Source of the DNA: an uncultured Clostridium sp. | GTDB taxonomy: Bacteria; Bacillota; Clostridia; TANB77; CAG-508 | Direction: 5' to 3' | Length of the DNA stretch: 64,000 nt | NCBI GenBank assembly: GCA_900552135.1 | Contig: URYN01000008.1 | Span: 21,369-85,368 of the forward strand | Part shown: positions 16,235 through 23,485 of the stretch, piece after piece | Layout: each line of letters opens with the position of its first letter | Position numbering within the stretch: position 1 is the first letter of the stretch | The notes under the pieces: model-generated | Database searches by the model: none | Told to the model about the DNA's origin: nothing | The model's input: only the letters and a program-made list of their open reading frames with translations | Translations under genes and position numbers: made by a program

Positions 16235-16504
16235 TATTATGATGTCTTGAAAAAATTAGGATACGAAATACTTCCTAAAGGCGAATATGAAAACTGTGTT
16301 AATAAAAAGAATTTATGTGCATTTATTTACAGATTTATGTTTTCTAATTTTATAGGAAAAATAGGAATATCAGACCATGCAATGAGTGCAAAAGAAGAAT
16401 TTATACTTTTGGAAAGTGAATTTGAAAAACTAAAGGAAAAATCAGGTATTGAAACTAAAGTATATGACGAGCTAAAATTAGAATTGTTAAATTATAAAGA
16501 GTAA
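16235..16504 (+). pseudogene. C-terminal fragment of a ketopantoate reductase-like protein
   Basis: The translated fragment of about 90 residues (LKKLGYEILPKGEYENC, then ISDHAMSAKEEFILL and EFEKLKEKSG) looks like the C-terminal helical domain of 2-dehydropantoate 2-reductase family proteins. The N-terminal Rossmann domain with its GxGxxG is missing, and only a TTG could start the frame. It begins directly after the stop of the deleted hydrolase and in the same frame, which suggests a larger deletion brought the two remnants together. Confidence 0.6.
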
Positions 16505-16617
16505 TTTTTTGTGATTTGCTAAAGAAATAATAATTTGCTACTGAGAGTATTTCAAAGTAATATACATATTTACAAAAGAAGTCATTTATGTTACAATGCA
16601 AACTGGAGGTAGAAAAA

Positions 16618-16959
16618 ATGGAACATATATTAAAATTGCAGCCTAAATATTTCGAGTATATTAAAAATGGTACAAAAAGAATAGAATTGAGATTGTATGA
16701 TGAAAAAAGACAAAAAATTGCTATTGGAGACACCATAATTTTTCAAAAAGAACCAGAGCTAGAAGATACTATGAGAGTTAAAGTTATAGGCTTGGTAAGA
16801 TATAATACATTTGAAGAATTATTTAAAGATTTTGATATAGAAATGATGGCTGATAAATCAATGACAAAACAAGAATTACTAAGTGTTCTAGAAGAATTTT
16901 ATACACCAGAGAAACAAAAACAATATGGTGTTGTTGGAATACGAATTGAAAAAATATAA
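16618..16959 (+). CDS. ASCH-domain protein
   Basis: A 113-residue single-domain ASCH protein (a fold related to PUA, expected to bind RNA). Typical features are ILKLQPKYFEYIKNGTKRIELRL, then IGDTIIFQKEP and VVGIRIEKI at the end. It faces a second ASCH gene (17027-17839) across a shared terminator. Some ASCH proteins hydrolyse modified nucleosides or bind tRNA; the specific role is unknown. The start was set at ATG 16618 behind CTGGAGGT rather than the ATG at 16588. Confidence 0.8.
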   Translation: MEHILKLQPKYFEYIKNGTKRIELRLYDEKRQKIAIGDTIIFQKEPELEDTMRVKVIGLVRYNTFEELFKDFDIEMMADKSMTKQELLSVLEEFYTPEKQKQYGVVGIRIEKI

Positions 16960-16961
16960 TT

Positions 16962-17006
16962 AAAACACACTCAAAAATTCATTTGAATCTAAGAGTGTGT
17001 TTTGTT
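16962..17006. terminator. Bidirectional terminator between convergent ASCH genes
   Basis: AAAACACACTC (16962-16972) pairs with GAGTGTGTTTT (16993-17003). With an A-run on the left and a T-run on the right it can end transcripts arriving from both sides. Confidence 0.85.
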
Positions 17007-17026
17007 TTGCCTGGACTGATTGAAAA

Positions 17027-17839
17027 TTATTCGGGAAGTTTGCCGTTGTACACCAACTCACGAGAAGAGTTATTATAGTAACCTGCACGCATGGTTTGAG
17101 TCAACTTCCAATTGTATTTCCTAATAATAGGCTCAAACATTGGAACTTTGTAGTCTGCAATTGTGATAAGAGGTTTTGTAGTACCAAGGTACTTAAAAGA
17201 CATCTCTAACAGCTTATCTGCAATATGCTTCCCACGATAGCCTTCTACTACTAGAAAAGTACAAATTTTGCTTTCAGAATTATCCTTTTTCAAGAATGCT
17301 ACACCGGCTACTTTATTATTAATTGTGCAAATAATAACTTCACCAGTACCATTGAACACTCTAGGAATTTCCTTTGTCCAATACCATTCAAAATGCTTAG
17401 GATAATCTTTGCAGATGTAATCCGTAACAGAATAAGCGACCTGTGCAAATCTGCAGAAGAGATTGTGTTGATTGGTAAGAGAGCTTAATGTGTAAATATG
17501 CATATCGTTCATCTGTTTCCGAAGTTCAAACACATAGACTCCCAAAGATTCCTTTTCTTCAGGATAAATTTCCTGATACATTTCCAAAGCTTTATATTTG
17601 GTAACCCCAGGAATTGCCTTAGAAGAATCTTCGGTATCGAGCATATCAGGAAAATCCTTGTAGCGAGTTACACGAACAACTTCGAACTTGATATTAGAAT
17701 AGTCCTTAAAAGTAATTGTATCACCTTTTTTGACTCTTTTAATATCAGGATATCCAACCCTTACTTCAAGGGTTTTAATTCCATTGTTGATGAGGTTATA
17801 ATATTCCCGTTTGATTCTCCAGTTATAGTTTTTAGCCAT
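17027..17839 (-). CDS. ASCH domain fused to a GNAT acetyltransferase
   Basis: The N-terminal 105 or so residues are an ASCH domain (NWRIKREYYNLINNGIKTLEV, GDTITFKDY, YVFELRK). The C-terminal 150 form a GNAT-type N-acetyltransferase with VAGVAFLKKD and the acetyl-CoA pyrophosphate loop in VVEGYRGKHIADKLL. A natural guess is an RNA- or nucleoside-directed acetyltransferase, because ASCH supplies RNA binding; this is inference. It is the only sizeable minus-strand gene in the first 63 kb, has GC-richer codons than its neighbours and a strong promoter with a large palindrome. The GTG/ATG at 17851 touches the AAAGG site, so ATG 17839 is preferred. Confidence 0.78.
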   Translation of the reverse strand: MAKNYNWRIKREYYNLINNGIKTLEVRVGYPDIKRVKKGDTITFKDYSNIKFEVVRVTRYKDFPDMLDTEDSSKAIPGVTKYKALEMYQEIYPEEKESLGVYVFELRKQMNDMHIYTLSSLTNQHNLFCRFAQVAYSVTDYICKDYPKHFEWYWTKEIPRVFNGTGEVIICTINNKVAGVAFLKKDNSESKICTFLVVEGYRGKHIADKLLEMSFKYLGTTKPLITIADYKVPMFEPIIRKYNWKLTQTMRAGYYNNSSRELVYNGKLPE

Positions 17840-17881
17840 AACATCAACCATCCTTTCATAAAGTACATATTAAAAAACTGC

Positions 17882-17906
17882 AACATACTGTAATTTACAG
17901 TATGTT
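17882..17906. promoter_or_regulatory. 25-nt perfect palindrome, probable operator
   Basis: AACATACTGTAA, one T, then TTACAGTATGTT: 12-base arms with no mismatch. It overlaps the expected transcription start (about 17904) of the minus-strand ASCH-GNAT gene. A one-base centre is a poor RNA hairpin loop, so a site for a dimeric repressor is the better reading. Confidence 0.7.
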
Positions 17907-17910
17907 ATGT

Positions 17911-17939
17911 ATTATAGCATAAATGTAAAAGCATGTAAA
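17911..17939 (-). promoter_or_regulatory. Promoter of the ASCH-GNAT gene
   Basis: Read on the minus strand: TTTACA (17939-17934), 17 bases, TATAAT (17916-17911). The palindrome at 17882-17906 lies immediately downstream. Confidence 0.75.
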
Positions 17940-17956
17940 TGATTATGAATGTAAAA

Positions 17957-17992
17957 AACTACTTGAAATATAGTAGTTCTTTTTTGTATAAT
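17957..17992 (+). promoter_or_regulatory. Hairpin-promoter module 4
   Basis: AACTAC (17957-17962) pairs with GTAGTT (17973-17978), followed by CTTTTTT. TTGAAA (17963-17968) lies in the loop and TATAAT at 17987-17992 follows after 18 bases. No plus-strand gene ends just upstream, so here the hairpin is not needed as a terminator, and the promoter role for 18016 stands out. Confidence 0.65.
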
Positions 17993-18015
17993 CATAATCG
18001 AGAGGGGAAAGTTTT

Positions 18016-18714
18016 ATGAAAGAGAATAAATCAGAAAATTTATTATGGATTATATTTACAATTATTGGAGCATTGTTTATTTTAATAGGATTAACCTTAG
18101 TTGGAAATGTTCTTAATTATGAAAACAAAGAAAACACTGTGGGAATAATTACCGAAATATCAACGCATAGGGGTATCAATGACAACATAGATTATAGAGT
18201 GTATGTTTCATACAATGTTGACGGAAGAACATATGAATCAGAGCTAAGTGGATATTCTTCTAGTTTTTATAAAGGAAAAGAAATCAATATATATTATGAT
18301 AAAAGTAATCCGACTAAAATAGGTATGAGATCATTGGATTTGCTATTTTTAATGTTTCCTGGATTTGGACTAATATTTTTTGCGATAGGAGGAACAGGAT
18401 TATTAATAAAAAGCAGAAATAAAAAATTAGAAAAATCTTTAAAAGAAAATGGAGATGCAATATATGCGGATTATGTAGAAACAATAGTAAATAATTCGTA
18501 TAGTGTAAATGGAATACATCCTTATCGTATTATTTGTGAATGGAGTAATCCATTAGATAATAAAAAATATATATTTAAAAGTAAAAATATTTGGATTAAT
18601 CCAGAAGATATTATAATAGAAAGAGACATACAACAATTTCCTGTATATATTAACAGAGATAATATGAAGAAATATGTTGTTGATATAGATATTTTAGAGA
18701 ATAATGAAGGATAA
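18016..18714 (+). CDS. DUF3592-type membrane protein
   Basis: A 232-residue protein with one N-terminal helix (WIIFTIIGALFILIGLTLVG) and another near 110-135 (LLFLMFPGFGLIFFAIGGTGLL). Between them lies the DUF3592-type extracellular beta domain: VGIITEISTHRG, VYVSYNVDGRTYESEL and EINIYYDKSNPTKIG. A second, partly similar segment follows the second helix (DAIYADYVETIVN, IICEWSNP). Function unknown. The start has GAGGGGA upstream of ATG 18016. Confidence 0.78.
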   Translation: MKENKSENLLWIIFTIIGALFILIGLTLVGNVLNYENKENTVGIITEISTHRGINDNIDYRVYVSYNVDGRTYESELSGYSSSFYKGKEINIYYDKSNPTKIGMRSLDLLFLMFPGFGLIFFAIGGTGLLIKSRNKKLEKSLKENGDAIYADYVETIVNNSYSVNGIHPYRIICEWSNPLDNKKYIFKSKNIWINPEDIIIERDIQQFPVYINRDNMKKYVVDIDILENNEG

Positions 18715-18765
18715 AAAGAGGTAAGACTGCAAATTTGCGTCTAAGAAGAAAGGAATGCAATAAAG

Positions 18766-19404
18766 ATGAAAGAAAAAATAAAAGAGTTTATTGAAAAAAA
18801 TTTAAAATGGATTATATTATTTCTTTGCTTAGTGGGATTTTTAGCCCTAGCAGAAGATGTATTTCATAAAGAAATAATGAATGGAGATATAATAGGTTAT
18901 AAAATAATATCAAGGTTTTTAATATCAGACTTTGCAACACCAATAGCGAAATTTATTACCAATTTTGGAGGAGCAATATTTCTAATAGTATTAACCATTG
19001 TCTTATTTATACTAATAAAAAACAGAAAAATAGGATTATCAATATTTTCTAACTTAGTGATAATCACAGTACTAAATCAATTATTGAAAAACATATTGCA
19101 AAGACCAAGACCAACAGAATATAGAATAATTGAAGAAACAGGATACAGCTTTCCATCAGGACATTCAATGATAAGTATGGCTTTTTATGGATATTTAATA
19201 TACTTAATTTACAAATATGTAAAGAACAAATACGTAAAATGGATTTCTATTGTGTTACTGAGCACTTTAATATGTTCTATTGGAATAAGCAGAATTTATT
19301 TAGGTGTACATTATACAAGTGATGTGCTAGGAGGATTCTTAATATCAATATCGTACTTGGTAATATACATAAGTGCTGTTAATAAGTTTTTAATTGAAAA
19401 ATAA
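18766..19404 (+). CDS. PAP2-family phosphatase (undecaprenyl-diphosphatase-like)
   Basis: An integral membrane phosphatase of the PAP2 superfamily. The three catalytic motifs are present: KNILQRPRP, PSGHSM and SRIYLGVHYTSD, within about six membrane helices over 212 residues. Bacterial relatives (PgpB, BcrC) dephosphorylate undecaprenyl pyrophosphate or phosphatidylglycerol phosphate, so it could recycle the lipid carrier used by the surface polysaccharide locus downstream. It lies 51 bases after the DUF3592 gene and is probably cotranscribed. Confidence 0.88.
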   Translation: MKEKIKEFIEKNLKWIILFLCLVGFLALAEDVFHKEIMNGDIIGYKIISRFLISDFATPIAKFITNFGGAIFLIVLTIVLFILIKNRKIGLSIFSNLVIITVLNQLLKNILQRPRPTEYRIIEETGYSFPSGHSMISMAFYGYLIYLIYKYVKNKYVKWISIVLLSTLICSIGISRIYLGVHYTSDVLGGFLISISYLVIYISAVNKFLIEK

Positions 19405-19418
19405 ATTAATTGATAAAG

Positions 19419-19460
19419 AACAGATAATTGATTGCAATTACCTGTTTTTTATTATATAAT
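19419..19460 (+). promoter_or_regulatory. Hairpin-promoter module 5
   Basis: AACAGATAATTG (19419-19430) pairs with CAATTACCTGTT (19435-19446) and runs into TTTTTT. TTGCAA (19432-19437) spans the loop and stem start, and TATAAT lies at 19455-19460 after 17 bases. It ends the PAP2 transcript and should start the DUF3990 pair. Confidence 0.65.
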
Positions 19461-19499
19461 CTTAAAAGAAATAATTAAATGCTGAAGGGAGATTAATAT

Positions 19500-19952
19500 A
19501 TGCAAATTGTATATCATGGAAGTTATTGTGAAGTAAAGGAACCAAAAATCATAGAAGGAAAATATTCAAAAGATTTTGGAAAAGGATTTTACTGCACTAT
19601 ACTATCAGAGCAGGCAGAAAAATGGGCGAAAAAATATGAAACACCTGTTATTAATATGTATGAATATAATGAAAATGAAAAATTGAATATTAAAGAATTT
19701 ACAGTTATGACAGAAGAATGGCTTGATTTTATAATAAATTGTAGAAGCGGAAAAACACATGAATATGATATTGTGATTGGTGCGATGGCTGATGATCAAG
19801 TATATAATTACATCAATGATTTAATGAGCGGAAACATTACAAGAGAAGCATTTTGGGAACTTGCTAAATTTAGACACCCAACACACCAAATTGCATTCTG
19901 CACAGAAGAATCGTTAAAATGCATAAAATTTGTTGGTACAAAGGAGATATAA
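19500..19952 (+). CDS. DUF3990 protein, ADP-ribosyltransferase-like
   Basis: A 150-residue protein with the DUF3990 pattern: IVYHGSYCEVKEPKI at the start, then SKDFGKGFYCTILSEQAEKWA and a C-terminal FCTEESLKCIKF. The family belongs, as I recall it, to the ADP-ribosyltransferase-like superfamily, where the N-terminal His (YHGS) and the GFYCT strand would contact NAD. Genes of this family commonly occur beside a small helical partner, which suits a toxin-antitoxin or regulatory pair. The next ORF starts 4 bases after this stop with its binding site inside this gene. Activity is not shown by the sequence alone. Confidence 0.72.
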   Translation: MQIVYHGSYCEVKEPKIIEGKYSKDFGKGFYCTILSEQAEKWAKKYETPVINMYEYNENEKLNIKEFTVMTEEWLDFIINCRSGKTHEYDIVIGAMADDQVYNYINDLMSGNITREAFWELAKFRHPTHQIAFCTEESLKCIKFVGTKEI

Positions 19953-19955
19953 GAA

Positions 19956-20402
19956 ATGGGGGAAAATCAGAAAGATAATGATTTATTTTTTGTATGTAGC
20001 TTGATAGAACTTATAGCAAGAAAAACTAAGAATACAAAGAAATACATAATCAAAAAACTTGGAAAAGAAAAAATAAGAAAGATATATGAATTAGCAGAAG
20101 TATATCATTCTGAAAATATAGAAAAAGTTTCTGATGAATTAATAGAACAATGCAACATAGAAATAGGCGAGTATGATATTATCTCTGAATGTAAATATAG
20201 AATACCAACGATTTGGGAATTAGGAAGAATATATCAAAGACTTATAATAATGGTGAATAATAAAGAGGAAGAATATATAGACACATTGCTAGAAGTACTA
20301 TCATCATGGATTATTGAAAAGATTGATAATTATAACAGTAGCATGTATTTTGAAAACCCTGAATATATATATGAATGCTATGTGGAAAATAAAATAATAT
20401 AA
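19956..20402 (+). CDS. Helical partner protein of the DUF3990 gene
   Basis: A 148-residue, predicted all-helical cytosolic protein starting with DNDLFFVCSLIELIARKTKN, a sequence type I associate with the gene following DUF3990 in Firmicutes (its N-terminal part may be DUF3791-like). Translation is coupled: AAAGGAGAT lies in the last codons of the upstream gene. It is the candidate neutraliser or substrate of the ADP-ribosyltransferase-like product. That role is inference from gene order. Confidence 0.55.
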   Translation: MGENQKDNDLFFVCSLIELIARKTKNTKKYIIKKLGKEKIRKIYELAEVYHSENIEKVSDELIEQCNIEIGEYDIISECKYRIPTIWELGRIYQRLIIMVNNKEEEYIDTLLEVLSSWIIEKIDNYNSSMYFENPEYIYECYVENKII

Positions 20403-20420
20403 AAAGATAAATTAGGTCTT

Positions 20421-20450
20421 AGGCAGATAGTTAGTTAATATTATCTGCCT
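20421..20450. other. Hairpin after the DUF3990 pair
   Basis: AGGCAGATA (20421-20429) pairs with TATCTGCCT (20442-20450). It resembles the modules at 10346 and 19419 but lacks a T-run and a -10 box; probably a decayed copy cut by whatever removed the 5' half of the next gene. Confidence 0.5.
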
Positions 20451-20453
20451 AAA

Positions 20454-20612
20454 GTTCATCCAGTGTTTATTGCACAACATGCAACTGGATGCTGTTGTAG
20501 AGGTTGCTTAGAAAGAATTCATAAAATACCCAAAGGAAAAGCTTTATCAAATGAAGAAATAAATTATGTTGTAAATGTGCTTATGACATGGATAAAAAGA
20601 GAAATGAGGTAA
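20454..20612 (+). pseudogene. C-terminal remnant of a DUF4186 gene
   Basis: Translation gives HPVFIAQHATGCCCRGC, then IHKIPKGKALSNEE and a stop after IKREMR. This looks like the conserved C-terminal third of DUF4186 proteins. There is a stop in frame at 20436 and no start codon, so the front two thirds are gone. Confidence 0.6.
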
Positions 20613-20619
20613 GAAAAAT

Positions 20620-20967
20620 ATGGAACATATTCATTCAATTATATTAATAAAAAAAGGAGAAAAATATTTAAACTATTTTGATGAAAGATGGGGAATGTAT
20701 TTATTCCCTAATATTAAAGGAAACAATATTGAAGAGATAAAGGCTAAATACAACACAGATAATGTGAAGTATTTATTTGATAAAGTGCATGAAAAGTATT
20801 CTGTACCAAATAAAGAAAAAAGAACATATCATCATTATTTTTATGAAGTAGACAAAGATGTAGATGGAGAATATTTTTCATTAAACGAGTTATTGCAAAA
20901 AGAGAAAGTAAAAGAAAACAACGGAGATATTATAAAATTTATAGAAGAATTTTATTGTAATAAATAA
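20620..20967 (+). CDS. NUDIX-like protein without a recognisable Nudix box
   Basis: A 115-residue protein starting MEHIHSIILIKKGEKYLNY and RWGMYLFPNIKG, which follows the beta-strand pattern of NUDIX domains. The catalytic GX5EX7REUXEEXGU box is not visible, and the fold-closing YHHYFYEVDKDVDGEYF segment follows instead. It may therefore be a non-catalytic relative. It lies 7 bases after the DUF4186 remnant, so the two were probably cotranscribed originally. Confidence 0.55.
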   Translation: MEHIHSIILIKKGEKYLNYFDERWGMYLFPNIKGNNIEEIKAKYNTDNVKYLFDKVHEKYSVPNKEKRTYHHYFYEVDKDVDGEYFSLNELLQKEKVKENNGDIIKFIEEFYCNK

Positions 20968-21074
20968 TAATTTGTTGAACATAACAATAGATGGAGCAAT
21001 TAAACTAATTGAGTATAATGAACAATAAGGATTAGCTTTTTTATAACATAAAAATTTAAATAAATACTATTGAT

Positions 21075-21179
21075 ATGCATTATGTATTCAATTCTCCAAT
21101 AGATAAAATAGTTTTTGATGTATCGCATCAATGCTATCCACACAAAATTTTAACGGGAAGATATAAGTCTAATTATTAG
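21075..21179 (+). pseudogene. Short fragment of 1-deoxy-D-xylulose-5-phosphate synthase
   Basis: Thirty-four codons from ATG 21075 read HYVFNSPIDKIVFDV, then SHQCYPHKILTGR and a stop. This is the characteristic N-terminal DXS stretch that ends in the catalytic-loop HKILTGR. Nothing else of the 600-residue enzyme is present. The 460-base stretch 20968-21427 otherwise holds only AT-rich sequence and a hairpin at 21208-21233. Confidence 0.6.
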
Positions 21180-21207
21180 ATAAAATGATAAATAATCTAA
21201 ATTGATG

Positions 21208-21239
21208 ACAGGTAATTGTACAGAGTTACCTGTTCTTTT
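21208..21239 (+). terminator. Possible terminator
   Basis: ACAGGTAA (21208-21215) pairs with TTACCTGT (21226-21233), followed by TCTTTT. It is related in sequence to the hairpin at 19419-19446. Confidence 0.45.
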
Positions 21240-21427
21240 GTCTGTTTTATTAATAAGAAATATACAAAGATAGGATATAAATTTAGCTGCATAAGGAATA
21301 ATTTTAAAGGCCTAAAAATAATAGAAAAAATTCAAATTTATTTCATAAAAATGTAATCAAAGCTTGAGATTATAATACATTTGTGATATTATAGGCGTGT
21401 AAAATGGAAAAAGAGGAAGAGATGATT

Positions 21428-21982
21428 ATGGCAAGAAATATAGTAGCAAACGCATTCAAACATTTTAACTTAATTAATAGACACAGATGGGCTGTATTTA
21501 AGCTATGTTGCAAAGCTGGTATCCCGTTTAGAGGACTAGTACATGATTTATCAAAATACTCTTTTACGGAGTTCTGGGAGTCTGCTAAATTCTATAATGG
21601 ACACTTAAGTCCAATACCGTTTGCAAAAAAGAAGAATGGATACTCAAAAGCATGGCTTCATCACAGGGGAAGAAATAAACATCATCCAGAATATTGGTAT
21701 GACCCATCTTCGCCAGATCCGACTCCACTAATACCGTATCAATATACAGTAGAAATGATATGTGACAATTTGGCAGCAGGGCTAACCTACAACGGAAAAC
21801 GTTGGAGAAAAGATACTCAATTAAAATATTGGAACAATAAAGAAAAAAATGTATATTTAAACGAAAAAAATAAAGCAATGATTACAGAAGTATTCACTCA
21901 GGTAAGCATAAACGGAATAAATAAAACAATAACGAGAGCAAACTTAAAAAAAATGTATCAAAAATATTGTGAACAAAAATAA
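21428..21982 (+). CDS. DUF5662 family protein
   Basis: A 184-residue soluble protein matching the DUF5662 pattern: ANAFKHFNLINRHRWAVFKLCCKAGIPFRG, LVHDLSKYSFTEFW and SKAWLHHRGRNKHHPEYWY. The repeated His/Asp (HDLSKY, HHRGRNKHH) suggests a metal site, possibly HD-like; this is inference. The start is ATG 21428 behind GAGGAAGAG; the ATG at 21404 gives a longer N-terminus without a site. The end overlaps the long form of the next frame but not its true start. Confidence 0.75.
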   Translation: MARNIVANAFKHFNLINRHRWAVFKLCCKAGIPFRGLVHDLSKYSFTEFWESAKFYNGHLSPIPFAKKKNGYSKAWLHHRGRNKHHPEYWYDPSSPDPTPLIPYQYTVEMICDNLAAGLTYNGKRWRKDTQLKYWNNKEKNVYLNEKNKAMITEVFTQVSINGINKTITRANLKKMYQKYCEQK

Positions 21983-22079
21983 CAAATATATATTAAAAAA
22001 TAATGAAAGATTGAAAATATTTCGTTGCGTAAAAAGTTTGAAGAAAAATGCAACAAAAATAACAAAGGAGAGAAAATCA

Positions 22080-22541
22080 ATGAATAATGGATTTTATGCA
22101 GGAAGCTTTGATCCATTTACTATGGGTCATTTGCATGTTGTAAAAACAGCATCAAAACTATTTAACAAATTAGTAATTGGAATTGGAGACAATAATCAAA
22201 AAGCAAGAAAATATGATAAGATGTTGATGAAAGAGGCAATAGAGAAAACTCTTGTTGCAGAAAAAATTGATAACGTAACAGTAGTATGTTATGATGGATT
22301 GTCTGTAGACTCTGCAAAAGCCAATGAATGTAACTTCTTAGTAAGAGGAATAAGAGATGACATGGACTACTATTATGAAGAAAATATTGCAGAAATAAAT
22401 GAAGAAATATCTGGACTTGACACAATTTACATTAGAGCAGGAATTCTAGGAAGTATTAGTTCAAGTACAGTTAGAGAACTATACAAAAACGGAAAAGATG
22501 TTTCAAGATATGTACCAGAAGAAATAAGAAAGATAATGTAA
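22080..22541 (+). CDS. coaD: Phosphopantetheine adenylyltransferase
   Basis: Transfers AMP from ATP to 4'-phosphopantetheine in coenzyme A synthesis. The 153-residue protein has the nucleotidyltransferase motif GSFDPFTMGHLHVV (T/HxGH), the Arg of LVRGIRDDMDYYYE and the C-terminal ISSSTVRELYKNG. AAAGGAG is 8 bases before ATG 22080; the in-frame extension back to 21969 overlaps the DUF5662 gene and is rejected. Confidence 0.95.
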   Translation: MNNGFYAGSFDPFTMGHLHVVKTASKLFNKLVIGIGDNNQKARKYDKMLMKEAIEKTLVAEKIDNVTVVCYDGLSVDSAKANECNFLVRGIRDDMDYYYEENIAEINEEISGLDTIYIRAGILGSISSSTVRELYKNGKDVSRYVPEEIRKIM

Positions 22542-22560
22542 AAACTGGAGTACTAAGGTA

Positions 22561-22665
22561 GTGTTAAAAAGCATTGTCAATAAAACATTGTTGATAATAT
22601 GTGAAAGAACTATGGAGTGCAAGACAATGTTTGAAAACGATAAAAGACTAGTCGCCGGAAGGTGA
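22561..22665 (+). CDS. Possible 34-codon leader ORF coupled to rpiA
   Basis: GTG 22561 with GGAG about 10 bases upstream opens a 34-residue frame (VLKSIVNKTLLIICERTMEC at the start) whose TGA overlaps the GTG of rpiA as GTGA. The overlap would allow translational coupling. No relatives are recognised, so it may be chance. Confidence 0.25.
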   Translation: MLKSIVNKTLLIICERTMECKTMFENDKRLVAGR

Positions 22666-23453
22666 TAGAAACTAATATTTTAAAGGAATTTGAAGAAAGG
22701 AAAAGTATAATTAAACCATTTGCGATGGGAGGTTATACAAGGAAAACAGTCATGAATTGGAATAGAGAATTAATGCAACAGCCATCATGGAAAGAAGAAA
22801 TAAAAAATAGAGAACAAAAAGAAATTATAGCAAAAAAAATAGCGGAAAGAGTTCAAGATGGAGAAGTAATAGGATTTGGTTCAGGATCAACTTCATACCT
22901 TACTGCTATAGAAATTGCGAATAAGTGCGAAAGAGAAAATTTAAAAATTACAGCAATACCAACTTCTCAGGAAATAAAAATGCTATGTGCATACTTAAAC
23001 ATTCCAACGGCATGTATCATTGAAAAGAAGCCAGATTGGTGCTTTGACGGAGCAGACGAGGTGGACCATGACAACTGGTTGATAAAAGGCAGAGGTGCTG
23101 CAATGTTTAAGGAAAAATTAAATATGAAAACAGCACCAAAAACCTATATACTTGTAGATGATTCAAAATTAGTAAATACATTAGGAACGAACTTTCCAGT
23201 ACCAGTAGAAATATATCCTGAAACAGTAAATTATGTTAAAGAAGAATTATACAAGTTAGGTGCCAACAGACAAACTGTAAGACAAGCTCTAAGAAAAGAT
23301 GGACCAGTTATAACTGAAAATGGAAATATAATAATAGATGTATATTTTGATAATATAACTCCAGACTTAGAAAGAAAAATAAAAGAAATAACAGGAGTTG
23401 TAGAATCAGGATTATTCATAGGATATAATGTTGAAATTATATCTGCCTATTAG
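22662..23453 (+). CDS. rpiA: Ribose-5-phosphate isomerase A
   Basis: Interconverts ribose 5-phosphate and ribulose 5-phosphate in the pentose phosphate pathway. Family signatures are IGFGSGSTSYLTA, IPTSQEI, FDGADEVDHDNWLIKGRGAAMFKEK and GTNFPVPVEIYP. An N-terminal extension of about 50 residues (KPFAMGGYTRKTVMNW) precedes the usual start of the family. The proposed GTG 22662 sits directly on GGAAG, so one of the internal ATGs (22725 or 22752) could be the real start. Its pathway supplies precursors for nucleotide sugars used downstream. Confidence 0.88.
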   Translation: MIETNILKEFEERKSIIKPFAMGGYTRKTVMNWNRELMQQPSWKEEIKNREQKEIIAKKIAERVQDGEVIGFGSGSTSYLTAIEIANKCERENLKITAIPTSQEIKMLCAYLNIPTACIIEKKPDWCFDGADEVDHDNWLIKGRGAAMFKEKLNMKTAPKTYILVDDSKLVNTLGTNFPVPVEIYPETVNYVKEELYKLGANRQTVRQALRKDGPVITENGNIIIDVYFDNITPDLERKIKEITGVVESGLFIGYNVEIISAY

Positions 23454-23485
23454 GAACATCACTTTGAGATAAAAAGGAGAATTTG

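Noticed and set aside
20418..20452. Hairpin considered as an attachment site or inverted-repeat end
   Set aside because: No matching copy flanks the region and no integrase or transposase is present; a decayed hairpin module is simpler.
22542..22661. Region before rpiA considered as a riboswitch
   Set aside because: No conserved core of a known class could be found; only short AT-rich pairings.
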